Shown: positions 9,167 through 18,528 of the stretch, one piece after another
Position numbering within the stretch: the stretch's first letter is position 1
Layout of the letters: each line of letters starts with the position of its first letter
Origin: CBDDYU01 sp965235655
GTDB lineage: Bacteria > Pseudomonadota > Alphaproteobacteria > Pelagibacterales > Pelagibacteraceae
Reading direction: 5' to 3'
NCBI GenBank assembly: GCA_965235655.1
Contig: CBDDYU010000001.1
Span: 186,001 to 250,000, forward strand
DNA: 64,000 nt
Program-made: the position numbers and the translations under genes
Notes under the pieces: model-generated
The model's input: the letters and a program-made list of their open reading frames with translations, nothing else
Told to the model about the DNA's origin: nothing
Database searches by the model: none

Positions 9167-9714
9167 TTAGTTATTTTTTCAACATTTTTTTTACTTTTAT
9201 CTATGTATTCGTACCTTTTTGGAAGGTTTTCCTCTAAGAAATTTTGTCCATCAACAATTAAGTTCATGAATTTTCCTTTATTAAAATTATTACTCCATCT
9301 ATCAGCAGGGTGTATAAAATTTATTACTGAATATAAGACAATAAAATAAGCATATCCTTTAAAAAAACCAAATATAAAACCAAAAAATTTATCTATAGGA
9401 CCAAGTCCTGTCCAGGTCATAGTTTTTTTCATTCCTTTCATAATTAACATAATTAAAAAAATAGATAGAATAAAAATTATAGTTCCTATTAATATATCAT
9501 GGGTAAATTCGGATTTGATAATGTTTTCAGTATATGGAGTTATGATTGGTAAAAATATTTTTACTAAAATAAAGGCGATAACCCATTTTAAAAAAGATAA
9601 CAAACTTAATACAAAACCTTTGTTTAAACCTAGAAAAGCAAAAAAAAATATAAAAAATATAAACGAATAGTCAATGATTGAAAAATCATTTATTAGATTT
9701 AAAAAATTATCCAT
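9163..9714 (-). CDS. cvpA: CvpA family inner-membrane protein
   Basis: A CvpA/colicin V production family protein with four hydrophobic segments (about residues 10-30, 35-50, 70-95 and 105-130) and the conserved FxGxxKGxxxxl feature seen as FFGFIFGFFKGYAY. CvpA commonly lies beside purF, as here. I take the ATG at 9714 (MDNFLNLIND). A longer open frame begins with TTG at 9729, but that would overlap the upstream exporter by more than 20 bases, whereas the ATG overlaps it by 8. Role in the cell envelope is not well defined. Confidence 0.88.
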   Translation of the reverse strand: MDNFLNLINDFSIIDYSFIFFIFFFAFLGLNKGFVLSLLSFLKWVIAFILVKIFLPIITPYTENIIKSEFTHDILIGTIIFILSIFLIMLIMKGMKKTMTWTGLGPIDKFFGFIFGFFKGYAYFIVLYSVINFIHPADRWSNNFNKGKFMNLIVDGQNFLEENLPKRYEYIDKSKKNVEKITK

Positions 9715-12181
9715 TATTCTTTGGAGCAAATTGTATTAGCAGCCTCGGTAATAGCGTTAATACCAAAACTAAAGCTGTTATCATAGCCATACCTGTAAAA
9801 AGTCCAAAATAAATTGTTGGTATAAAATTTGAAAAACCTAAAATTGAAAAGCCAAAAACAATTGTTATAGACGTGCTAATAATTGCTTTACCAACTGTAT
9901 GGTGACAAATATCAATAATTTTTTCATTTGTTTGTAATTTTTCTTTTTCTTCTCTAAATCTATAAATATAATGGATGCTATTATCTACAGCTATACCAAT
10001 AGTTATAGCTGCAATTGTAATAGTCATCATATCAAGTGGAATATTTAAGAAACCAATAAAACCCAACACAAAAAAAGCTGCTATGAAGTTAGGTATAGTT
10101 CCAATTAATGAGTAGGTGATTGATTTAAATAAAATTAAAAACATTACAAATATAGCAAACATAACAATTCCTAATGTTTTAATTTGGGAGTCAAATAAAC
10201 TTTGTAGCAAATTATTAAAAATTACTAAAACACCTGTAATTTTGTATTCATCTTTACCTAGTAAAAATTTTGTTTGTAAGTCATTATCAATTGTATTTAT
10301 TAAATCTTTTCTTCTTAATTCAGGATTAGAGTCTTTAATTCTCATGGAAATTCTAGCCTCATCATCTTTCACAGATATATAAGGCTCTATAATGTTTTTT
10401 TTAATATCTAATGGAAGTTTGTCATATAAAACTCCCATCTCTAAGCTACCCAAAGGTTTTCCTTTGTTGAGGCTTTCAGCAATATTTAAAATCGATGAAA
10501 ATGATAAAACCTTTCCTATATAAGGATTATTTTCTAAGTAATTATGTATTTCTATTATTTTATCGATTTTATCACGCGTAAACCAATATTTATATTTATC
10601 GTTCAGCTTTTTTTCATTATCCTCTCCCAAAAAATCATCTTTTTTATCGCTTGCACCTAGAAAACTATCTTCCTCTTTGGTTTCTGTGGCGACTGGTTTT
10701 TTAAATTTTAGAATTATCTCCAAGGGTGTTGTTCCACCTAATTTTTGATCTATATTTTTCATCCCCTTATGTATTTCAGTTTTGCTACTAAAATAGTTTA
10801 TGAAGCTATTTTCTACTTTTAGATTGCTAATTCCATAAATAGAAAAACAAATGAGAAATAAAGCTGAAAGATAAATACTAATTGGAAAGTTGATTGAAAT
10901 TTTTGCTAGTAAATCTGCAAATTTTGATTTTTTTTCTTTAAATGTAATTGAAGTAGACGGATTAAATATTAGAATTAATGATGGCAATAGTAGAAAAGAA
11001 AGTGAAAAAGATACTAGCAGACCATAAGTCATCATCCAGCCAAAATCTATGACAGGCTTTATGTCACTAAATACTAATGACATGAAAGCGCAAATAGTAG
11101 TTAATACCGCGTATAGAATTGGGTAAAAAATATTTGAGGATGTTTTTATAACAAGGTCTAATAATTTTAATTTAGGAAATTCATTTTGTAATTGTATATA
11201 TCTAACTAAATAATGAATATTCATTGAAATTGTTAATATAAGCATTAGAGCAATAAAATTAGACGAAATGACGGTTACTTTCCAATTAAGGCCTCCTAAA
11301 AATCCAACCATAATCAAAATGGATGCAAAACAATTAATTAATGGAAAGGAAACCCATTTTAGATTTTTAAATACGATCCAGAGAATAAAAATAATAAATG
11401 CAAATACTCCGATGCCAAATATCACAATATCATTTTTTATAAATGTTATCATGTCATCAGCGATCATGGGTATGCCACTTAATCTAATATCTGCAAATTG
11501 ACTTTGATTTTTAATCAAATCTTTAATTGTCTGGTTATATGTGGAGATTAAGTCTCCTTGTCTTTTTTTTAACCTTTCAATTTCTGTATTAATTTTTTTT
11601 AATTTATTATTTTCTTCATTATTGAGTTGTCGCTCATTTTGAACTGTGAGCATCATACTTTTGTCTGATATTTGTTTTAAATATTCTTGGTTATCTTTTA
11701 GATAGACTACTATTCCTAATGTTTTAGCATCTTCGCTTATAATTAAATTTTTATAAACAGGACTTTTAACAAGTTCATTTAGAGCAACGTCAAATTTAAT
11801 TTCTGGATTGGTAATATATTTAAGGTTTTTTATTCTATCCATTAATGGTTCATCTGAACTTTGTAATAATGGAGCATTGATAATACTGATTGTTTTGCTT
11901 ACCCATTGTAAATTATTTATTTTATTTACAAATTTTTCTAATTCGTTAATTGATTGTATATTTATTTTACCTTTAGGCTCATAGGTTAAAATAAAAAATT
12001 CTTCTGAACCATATTTTTGATTTATTTCTCTCAAATATTTTAAATCTGGATCATTTTCTAATAACAAAGTATCAGCAGATGCATCTAATTTAAATTCTTT
12101 AGAAAAATAAGTAGCTATAGATAAAAGGAATAATAAAAAAATAATTAGTAATTTTGGATATGTAAGTATTTTTTTGTACAT
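9707..12181 (-). CDS. RND-superfamily (MMPL/SSD-type) exporter
   Basis: The 824-residue protein has two repeats, each a large extracytoplasmic loop followed by a cluster of membrane helices. The first helix is at residues 10-28. Helices then cluster at about 250-430 (after SGIPMIADDMITFIKNDI) and 680-815, the second repeat containing the family motif GIAVDNSIHYIYRFREE. An insertion near residues 500-530 is rich in charged residues. Relatives export lipids or hydrophobic compounds, such as HpnN for hopanoids; the substrate here is unknown. It sits between alr and cvpA, where many alphaproteobacteria have radA. Confidence 0.88.
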   Translation of the reverse strand: MYKKILTYPKLLIIFLLFLLSIATYFSKEFKLDASADTLLLENDPDLKYLREINQKYGSEEFFILTYEPKGKINIQSINELEKFVNKINNLQWVSKTISIINAPLLQSSDEPLMDRIKNLKYITNPEIKFDVALNELVKSPVYKNLIISEDAKTLGIVVYLKDNQEYLKQISDKSMMLTVQNERQLNNEENNKLKKINTEIERLKKRQGDLISTYNQTIKDLIKNQSQFADIRLSGIPMIADDMITFIKNDIVIFGIGVFAFIIFILWIVFKNLKWVSFPLINCFASILIMVGFLGGLNWKVTVISSNFIALMLILTISMNIHYLVRYIQLQNEFPKLKLLDLVIKTSSNIFYPILYAVLTTICAFMSLVFSDIKPVIDFGWMMTYGLLVSFSLSFLLLPSLILIFNPSTSITFKEKKSKFADLLAKISINFPISIYLSALFLICFSIYGISNLKVENSFINYFSSKTEIHKGMKNIDQKLGGTTPLEIILKFKKPVATETKEEDSFLGASDKKDDFLGEDNEKKLNDKYKYWFTRDKIDKIIEIHNYLENNPYIGKVLSFSSILNIAESLNKGKPLGSLEMGVLYDKLPLDIKKNIIEPYISVKDDEARISMRIKDSNPELRRKDLINTIDNDLQTKFLLGKDEYKITGVLVIFNNLLQSLFDSQIKTLGIVMFAIFVMFLILFKSITYSLIGTIPNFIAAFFVLGFIGFLNIPLDMMTITIAAITIGIAVDNSIHYIYRFREEKEKLQTNEKIIDICHHTVGKAIISTSITIVFGFSILGFSNFIPTIYFGLFTGMAMITALVLVLTLLPRLLIQFAPKNNG

Positions 12182-12189
12182 AATCTTGT

Positions 12190-13269
12190 TTATTTCAAAT
12201 ATATTTTTTCAAATCTTTGAGACGTGGAAGTTATGATTCTATATGGAATTGTATCAGAAATTTTAGCAAATTTATCAATTGTTAAATCATTATTAAAAAT
12301 TTCTACAAAATCTCCAACTTTTATTTTCTTTTTTATTTTTGTGACATCTAAAATAATTAAATCCATAGAAATTCTTCCAATCATAGGTAGTTTTGCATTT
12401 CTAAACATAGCAAATCCTTTATTTGTGAGTCTAATTCCAATTCCATCAGCATACCCGACACAAATAGTGGCGCTTGTGATATTTTTTTTTGCTTTATACA
12501 GATTTGAATATCCAAAATATGAGTTTTTAGGCACCTCACTAATTTGAATAATTGGCGCTTTTAGTGAAACTACGTGTTTAAGTTTTTTATGAAACTGAAG
12601 TTTACCTCCATAAAGTGCAATTCCAGGTCTGACCATATCGTAATGATATTCTTTACCTAAAAATATTCCTCCGGATGCAGCTAAACTATATTTGTAATTT
12701 GGAAATTCTTTTTTTAATGCATCAAATTTTTGTTTTTGTATTTTATTATATTGATTTTTTTTATCTTCGGAACAAGCTAGGTGGCTCATAAAAAGAATAT
12801 TTTTGAATTTAGATAAAATTTTTTTGTTTTTAATTAGTTTTTTAACGTCATAATCTTGAAACCCTAATCTATTCATACCAGTATCAACATGAATAACTAA
12901 TTTTTTATTATAATTGTTTTTTAAATACTTAATCCAAATACATAATTGATCATAAGTGTTGAGAACTGGTATAATATTGTTTTTAAAAAAAATATTTTCT
13001 TCATTTTTATTAAGACCATTTAAGACATAAATATTTATATCATTAAATTTTTTTCTTATTGTTATTGCTTCATTAAGATTTGCTACAAAAAAATTATTAC
13101 ATTTTAATGATCTTAAAAGATGTACAATCTTATTTTTTCCTCCAAGACCATAACTGCTAGCTTTAACCATAGCTGCAACTTCAGATTTTTTGCAATATTG
13201 TTTTAAAAATAAATAATTATTTTTAATCGATTTAAGATTAATTTGTATTTTAGCAGTAGAAAATTTCAT
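12190..13269 (-). CDS. alr: alanine racemase
   Basis: Alr interconverts L- and D-alanine with PLP, supplying D-Ala for peptidoglycan. The 359-residue protein shows the PLP-lysine region AMVKASSYGLG near residues 33-43, HVDTGMNRLGFQ near 126, the phosphate-binding part MVRPGIALYGG near 210, and the second catalytic region CVGYADGIG with GRISMDL near 295. It lies between dnaB and the exporter in a minus-strand run; the position next to dnaB is typical. Confidence 0.96.
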   Translation of the reverse strand: MKFSTAKIQINLKSIKNNYLFLKQYCKKSEVAAMVKASSYGLGGKNKIVHLLRSLKCNNFFVANLNEAITIRKKFNDINIYVLNGLNKNEENIFFKNNIIPVLNTYDQLCIWIKYLKNNYNKKLVIHVDTGMNRLGFQDYDVKKLIKNKKILSKFKNILFMSHLACSEDKKNQYNKIQKQKFDALKKEFPNYKYSLAASGGIFLGKEYHYDMVRPGIALYGGKLQFHKKLKHVVSLKAPIIQISEVPKNSYFGYSNLYKAKKNITSATICVGYADGIGIRLTNKGFAMFRNAKLPMIGRISMDLIILDVTKIKKKIKVGDFVEIFNNDLTIDKFAKISDTIPYRIITSTSQRFEKIYLK

Positions 13270-13312
13270 TCGGCAATCTACTTCTGTATAGAAGATTTTG
13301 ATAAATATGTAA

Positions 13313-14744
13313 TTAGTTATTTATAGATTGCGCATCCTTAAACTTGGTAAATGCACTTTCAAACTCAAGTCTAATTATACCAGTTGGCCCATGTCTTTGT
13401 TTACCAATGATAAGTTCAGCAAGATTGTGAACTAAACTCATTTTTTCTTGCCACTCTACATGCTCAGCAGTACCAACTTTCGGCTCTAATTTTTCTAAAT
13501 AATATTCTTCCCTATAAACAAACATGACTACATCTGCATCTTGTTCAATGGAACCAGATTCTCTTAAATCTGCAAGCTGCGGTTTCTTATCATCTCTTTG
13601 CTCAACGGCTCTAGATAGTTGAGATAAAGCTAAAACAGGTACATCTAGTTCCTTAGCAAGAGCTTTTAATCCTTGCGTAATTTCTCCGATTTCTTGAACT
13701 CTTCCTTCATTTTTGTAATTACCAGATTTCATTAACTGAATATAATCAACTACCACAAGATCTAATCCATGCATTCTTTTAATTCTTCTTGCTCGGTTAC
13801 TTAAAGTAGAAATAGTAATTGCAGGAGTGTCATCAATAAATAATGGAAGGTTTTCTAAATTTTTTGATGTTTCTATAAACTTTTCAAATTCATCCTGATT
13901 AATTTTTCCTCTTCTTATATCATTTGATTTAATTCTAGATTGTTCTGATAAAATTCTTGTAGATAATTGTTCCGATGACATTTCTAAAGAAAAAAAAACT
14001 ATGGATGATTTTTTTTCTTTATCTAGTAATTTTTTTGCAGCATTAAATGCAATATTAGTTGCTAATGCTGTCTTACCCATGGACGGTCTACCAGCTATAA
14101 TTAACAAATCTTGTTTATGTAATCCTCCAAGTCTATCATCTAAGATCTTTTAGTCCTGTAGGTACACCAACAATGCCTTCTTCATTTTTGTATGCTGAAG
14201 AAGCCATAGCTATTGTTTCTAAAAGAGCATCCTTAAATTCTACATAGGATTTGTTAAATCTTCCTCTTTCGGCAATATCAAAAAGTTTCTTTTCAGCACT
14301 TTCTATTATCTGTTCAGCGTTAACTTCTGAATTTTTATTTAAAGTTTCATCTAATGTTTCTCTTGAAATTTGGATTAGATTTCTTCTGATTTTTAAATCA
14401 TGGAGTAAATCTGCATAATATTTAATTTGAATTTTTGAAGTAGAAAATTTTGTTAATTTAACTAAATATTCAGCACCACCAATTTCAGTAAGCTCATTTT
14501 CATTTGTAAAATAGTTTTTTAAAGTAATTGGATTAGCTAATAACCCTTTTGACAATAAATCATTAATGATTTTAAATATTTTTTTATTTACTGGATTGTA
14601 AAAGTAGTCATCTTTTACATCTGAAATTTCATCAAATATTTCATTGTTTAAAAGAATGGATCCCAAGACTGTTTGCTCAGCTTCTAAGTTTTGTGGATCA
14701 TCATTTAGATTTGATAAAATTTCAATATTTTTTGATGCACTCAT
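13313..14744 (-). CDS. dnaB: replicative DNA helicase DnaB (one frame break in this sequence)
   Basis: DnaB unwinds DNA at the replication fork. The N-terminal domain (14136-14744) begins with the typical PQNLEAEQTVLGSILLN, and the RecA-like helicase domain (13313-14107) carries Walker A GRPSMGKTAL and the DUxx region VVVDYIQLM. The frame breaks at about 14141. With one extra A removed the linker reads GVPTGLKDLDDRLGGLHKQDL, exactly the family sequence, giving about 476 residues, the normal length. The downstream part has no convincing start of its own. As the gene is essential, a sequence error is more likely than loss. Confidence 0.93.
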
Positions 14745-14817
14745 GGTTACTACCTACAATTAAAAAAAGTTTTTGGTAACTTGAGTTTTTTTTAGATATT
14801 GTGGAAAAGTTTATACT

Positions 14818-15270
14818 TTACTCAGAGATTGGTTGAATATTCAAATTTATGATTGCTTCAACGTTTGCGTGTAAATTTATGTAAACCTTAAATAATCCAA
14901 CAGCTTTAATTTGTCCTTTAATTTCTATTTGATCGGCAGGAATTTCTATCGATTTTTGCTGCTGTATTAAACTTTTGATTTCTTTAACGGTCACTGATCC
15001 ATATAATTGACCGTTTTCCATAGCTTCTTTTTTACATTCAATTTGAATATTATTAATTACTTTTAAAATTTCTTTGGCTTTAGATATTTCAATTTCATTT
15101 TTTTTATTAATTTCTTCTTTTTGCTTTTCAAAAAATTCTAGATTTTTTTTATTAGCTAATAAAGCTTTTTTATTTTTTAAAAGATAGTTTCTAGCATAAC
15201 CATCTTTTACATTAACTTTTTGTCCAATACTTCCAAGTTTTTTTATATTTTCTAAAAGAATAACTTGCAT
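14818..15270 (-). CDS. rplI: 50S ribosomal protein L9
   Basis: L9 is the two-domain 23S rRNA-binding protein of the large subunit. The 150-residue product starts MQVILLENIKKLGSIGQKVNVKDGYARNYL, the canonical N-terminal domain, followed by a long charged helix (residues 45-75) and the C-terminal domain. It abuts rpsR with no gap in the conserved rpsF-rpsR-rplI order, with dnaB downstream. Confidence 0.97.
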   Translation of the reverse strand: MQVILLENIKKLGSIGQKVNVKDGYARNYLLKNKKALLANKKNLEFFEKQKEEINKKNEIEISKAKEILKVINNIQIECKKEAMENGQLYGSVTVKEIKSLIQQQKSIEIPADQIEIKGQIKAVGLFKVYINLHANVEAIINLNIQPISE

Positions 15271-15543
15271 TTAATTACCAACGTAAGGAAGCAGAGCTAA
15301 GGCTCTAGCTTTTTTGATTTCTAGTGCTAATTTTTTTTGTTTACCAAGAGATACGTTTGTTATTCTGCTTGGTAATATTTTTGCAGTTTCAGACACATAT
15401 TTTTTTAATAATTTTAGATTTTTATAGTTTATTTCAGGTGCGTTCTTGCCACTTAAAGGACAGGTCTTATTGTATCCAGTATTACTTTTTCCAAAAAGAG
15501 AATTGCCACTTTTTGATTTTTTTTTATCTTTTTTTCTTTTCAT
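15271..15543 (-). CDS. rpsR: 30S ribosomal protein S18
   Basis: The 90-residue protein has the S18 core INYKNLKLLKKYVSETAKILPSR and the terminal segment KKLALEIKKARALALLPYV. The N-terminal extension is lysine-rich (KRKKDKKKSKSGN). S18 binds the 30S platform as a dimer with S6, encoded just upstream. Confidence 0.96.
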   Translation of the reverse strand: MKRKKDKKKSKSGNSLFGKSNTGYNKTCPLSGKNAPEINYKNLKLLKKYVSETAKILPSRITNVSLGKQKKLALEIKKARALALLPYVGN

Positions 15544-15546
15544 TTG

Positions 15547-15870
15547 TTAACTATTTTTTACTAATTCAGAATTCTCTTCAGGAACTTTTTTAATTTTAAT
15601 TGATAAAAATTTTATAATTCTTTCATCATATCTTTCAAACTGCTCAAGTTCTTTTATTATCTTATTATTACCATCTATATAAAGGTTATTATAATTTCCC
15701 TTTGTATTTTTCTTAATTGGGTAAGCTAAAGTTCTAATACCCCAGTCTTCTTTTTTAATAATTTTTGATCCATTTTTTTCTAAAATAGATGCTATTTTTT
15801 CATTTAAAGAATCTAATTCATTAGCACTTAGTTCTGGAGTTGCTATAAATGTATGCTCGTATAATGCCAT
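15547..15870 (-). CDS. rpsF: 30S ribosomal protein S6
   Basis: The 107-residue protein begins MALYEHTFIATPELSANELD and contains WGIRTLAYPIKKNTKGNY and RYDERIIKFLSIKI, all typical of S6. It is the first gene of the rpsF-rpsR-rplI group. The 79-base gap to the divergent fabD must hold both promoters; I found no clear S6:S18-binding leader structure in it. Confidence 0.96.
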   Translation of the reverse strand: MALYEHTFIATPELSANELDSLNEKIASILEKNGSKIIKKEDWGIRTLAYPIKKNTKGNYNNLYIDGNNKIIKELEQFERYDERIIKFLSIKIKKVPEENSELVKNS

Positions 15871-15949
15871 TTAAATATTTTAATGTTTAAAAAAGTTGTT
15901 AAGTATAATATTATTAATTGCTTATCAAGCTATATAAAGACTTAATAAA

Positions 15950-16885
15950 TTGAAAAAATCTATAATATTTCCAGGTCAAGGCTCTCAAAAAGTAGGAATG
16001 GGCAAAGATATATATGATAATTTTGCAGTAGCCAAAGAGGTATTTCAAGAAGTTAATGATACCTTAAAAATTAGACTAAGTGATATTATTTTTGCTGATG
16101 AGGATGGAACTTTAAATCACACAGTTAATACTCAACCATCTATTATGACGGTTGGAGTTGCTATTTTTAGAGTTCTCGAAAAGGAATTTGGATTAAAAAT
16201 AAATCATTTTGATTATTGTGCTGGTCATTCCTTAGGAGAGTATACTGCATTAGTATGCAGCGGTTCTTTGAAGCTAACAGATGCAGCTATAATGCTTCGC
16301 GCAAGAGGAATGGCAATGCAAAATGCAGTTAAAATAGGCGAGGGTGCTATGGCAGCAGTGCTAGGTTCAGAAATAAATGAGGTAAATGAATTAATAAAAA
16401 AAAACAATTTTTCTACTGTTGAAATTTCTAATGATAACTGCCCTGGACAAGTAGTCATAAGTGGAAAAAAAAATGAAGTTGATGCTTGTTGTATAAAAAT
16501 AAAAGAAGAGTTGTCCAAAAAAAGCATTATTCTTCCAGTTAGCGCTCCATTCCATTGTAAGTTAATGAAACCTGCAGCGGAGCAAATGAAAAACTTAATT
16601 TTAAATTCTGATTTTCAAGAACCAGAAATTCCTATTATATCAAATGTTACAGCGAAGGAAGAAACTGATAAAGAAAATATAAAAAATTTACTTATAGAGC
16701 AAATTTATAGTAAAGTTAGATGGAGAGAAATTGTTGAATTTATGATTAAAAATAAAGTTAGCGAAATTTATGAACTAGGGCCAGGAAAATCTCTCTCAGC
16801 GATGATTAAAAGATTTAATGCAGATATAGTTTTGCAAAATTATAATTCTATGGAAGAAGTAAATAAACTAAGCAAATTATTATAA
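15950..16885 (+). CDS. fabD: malonyl-CoA:ACP transacylase
   Basis: FabD moves malonyl from CoA to acyl carrier protein for fatty acid elongation. The 311-residue protein has IFPGQGSQKVGMG at its start, the nucleophile serine in AGHSLGEYTAL near residue 92, and the catalytic histidine in SAPFHCKLM near 201. The start is TTG at 15950, since the family N-terminus (KSIIFPGQGSQ) begins there and no nearer ATG exists. Its TAA overlaps the fabG ATG by one base. Confidence 0.96.
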   Translation: MKKSIIFPGQGSQKVGMGKDIYDNFAVAKEVFQEVNDTLKIRLSDIIFADEDGTLNHTVNTQPSIMTVGVAIFRVLEKEFGLKINHFDYCAGHSLGEYTALVCSGSLKLTDAAIMLRARGMAMQNAVKIGEGAMAAVLGSEINEVNELIKKNNFSTVEISNDNCPGQVVISGKKNEVDACCIKIKEELSKKSIILPVSAPFHCKLMKPAAEQMKNLILNSDFQEPEIPIISNVTAKEETDKENIKNLLIEQIYSKVRWREIVEFMIKNKVSEIYELGPGKSLSAMIKRFNADIVLQNYNSMEEVNKLSKLL

Positions 16886-17628
16886 TGAATATTGGGGAAA
16901 ATTTAAAAGATAAAAAAATTATTCTTACTGGAGGATCTAGAGGAATTGGTTTGTCAATTTTAGATAAGCTTTACGCTTTTGAATCTAAAGTTTTAGTTAT
17001 TGGTTCGAATAATAAAAATTTATTAACTACTAAAGAAAAATATCCAAATATATTAATAGAACAACTAAATTTAGAGGATCATAAAAAAATTACTGAAAAT
17101 TTTTCTGGATACATCGAAAAGTTAGGTGGATTAGATATTCTCGTTAATAATGCAGGTATCACAAAAGACAATCTAGCTATAAGAATGAATTTAGAAGAGT
17201 GGAATCAGGTTATAAATGTTAATCTTACATCAAGTTTTTTATTATCTCAGCAAGCAATCAAGTTTATGATTAAAAATAAAAAAGGGTCTATAATTAATAT
17301 ATCCTCGGTTGTTGGTCACACTGGCAATGCTGGACAAGTTAATTACTCAAGTTCAAAAGCTGGACTAGTTGCGATGTCGAAAACATTAGCTAGAGAATAT
17401 GCTAAAAAAAATATTAGAGTAAACTGTATATCACCTGGTTTTATTGAAACAGACATGACAAGTGTGTTGAAGGATGAGCACAAAAAAATGCTACTAGATC
17501 AAATTCCCATGGGTAGAATGGGGCATTCAGAGGATATTGCTAACACAGTAAGTTTTTTAGCTTCAGATTTTTCAAGTTATATAACTGGAGAAACAATACA
17601 TATAAACGGCGGTATGTATATGTCTTGA
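16885..17628 (+). CDS. fabG: 3-oxoacyl-[acyl-carrier-protein] reductase
   Basis: FabG is the NADPH-dependent short-chain dehydrogenase that reduces beta-ketoacyl-ACP. The 247-residue product shows the cofactor motif TGGSRGIG (residues 15-22), NNAGIT (about 88-93), catalytic serine in NISSVVGHTG and the YSSSKAG active-site tyrosine and lysine near 154-158. It overlaps fabD by one base and is 61 bases before acpP. Confidence 0.96.
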   Translation: MNIGENLKDKKIILTGGSRGIGLSILDKLYAFESKVLVIGSNNKNLLTTKEKYPNILIEQLNLEDHKKITENFSGYIEKLGGLDILVNNAGITKDNLAIRMNLEEWNQVINVNLTSSFLLSQQAIKFMIKNKKGSIINISSVVGHTGNAGQVNYSSSKAGLVAMSKTLAREYAKKNIRVNCISPGFIETDMTSVLKDEHKKMLLDQIPMGRMGHSEDIANTVSFLASDFSSYITGETIHINGGMYMS

Positions 17629-17689
17629 TTAATTCAGATTATTAATCTAAAGAAATTTATCTTTAAACTTAACAAAAAAAGGAAAAATT

Positions 17690-17929
17690 ATGAGTGATGT
17701 AGGTGATAAAATAAAAAAAATTATTGTAGATCATTTGGGAGTTGATGCTGCCAAAGTTACTGAGGAAGCAAGTTTTATAGATGATCTTGGTGCTGACAGT
17801 TTAGATACTGTGGAATTAGTTATGGCATTTGAAGAAGAATTTGGTGCTGAAATATCAGATAGTGAAGCAGAAAAAATATTAACAGTAGGTGATGCTATCA
17901 GATTTGTTGAAAGTCATTCATCAAAATAA
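17690..17929 (+). CDS. acpP: acyl carrier protein
   Basis: The 79-residue acidic protein carries the phosphopantetheine attachment motif DDLGADSLDTVELVMAFEEE, with the modified serine near residue 38. A good ribosome-binding site (AAAGGA) precedes the ATG, and the 61-base leader contains two short AT-rich inverted repeats of unclear meaning. Six bases separate it from gmk; fabF and mltG, which commonly follow acpP, are absent here. Confidence 0.97.
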   Translation: MSDVGDKIKKIIVDHLGVDAAKVTEEASFIDDLGADSLDTVELVMAFEEEFGAEISDSEAEKILTVGDAIRFVESHSSK

Positions 17930-17934
17930 TTTTT

Positions 17935-18528
17935 TTGTTAAAAAAAAATAATAGAGGAAGATTAATAGTTATATCATCCCCATCCGGGGCTGGAAAAACA
18001 ACCATCACTAAGAAACTAGTATCTAAAAAAAAAAATATTGAATTATCAGTTTCAATAACCACCAGAAAGCCAAGACCAAACGAAGTTGCAAATAAAGATT
18101 ATACTTTTGTTAATAAAGAAACTTTCCAAAAATTAATAAAAAAAAAATCTTTTTTAGAATACGCTAAAGTTTTTGGAAATTATTACGGAACACTAAAAAA
18201 AAATATTAATAGAAAAATCAGACAAAATAAAAAAATTATTTTAGATATTGATTGGCAGGGAGCTAGGCAAATTAAAAAACAATTACCCAAATCAACAACT
18301 ACAATATTTATATTACCACCATCTCTTAAAGAACTAAAAAAAAGATTAACAAAAAGAGAGAGTAGTAAAGAGTTTATAAAATTAAGAATGTCAAAAGCAA
18401 AAAAAGAAATTACTCATTGGAAAGAGTATGATTATGTAGTGGTAAACGACAATTTAAACAAATGTGTAAATGAAATAAAAAAAATTTTACACTCGATAGA
18501 TAAACAGCCAAAATATTTAGGTTTTTAA
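17935..18528 (+). CDS. gmk: guanylate kinase
   Basis: Gmk phosphorylates GMP to GDP, downstream of the guaB/guaA products encoded elsewhere in the window. The 197-residue protein has the P-loop SSPSGAGKTTI (residues 14-24), the GMP-binding SVSITTRKPRPNE, and DIDWQGARQIKK. The start is TTG at 17935 with no clear ribosome-binding site, five bases after acpP, suggesting translational coupling. Its TAA shares four bases (TTAA) with the stop of convergent rsmA. Confidence 0.95.
   Translation: MLKKNNRGRLIVISSPSGAGKTTITKKLVSKKKNIELSVSITTRKPRPNEVANKDYTFVNKETFQKLIKKKSFLEYAKVFGNYYGTLKKNINRKIRQNKKIILDIDWQGARQIKKQLPKSTTTIFILPPSLKELKKRLTKRESSKEFIKLRMSKAKKEITHWKEYDYVVVNDNLNKCVNEIKKILHSIDKQPKYLGF

Noticed and set aside
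17640..17680. Short inverted repeats before acpP as a riboswitch or attenuator
   Set aside because: The stems are five to six A/T-rich pairs, with no conserved core of a known riboswitch.
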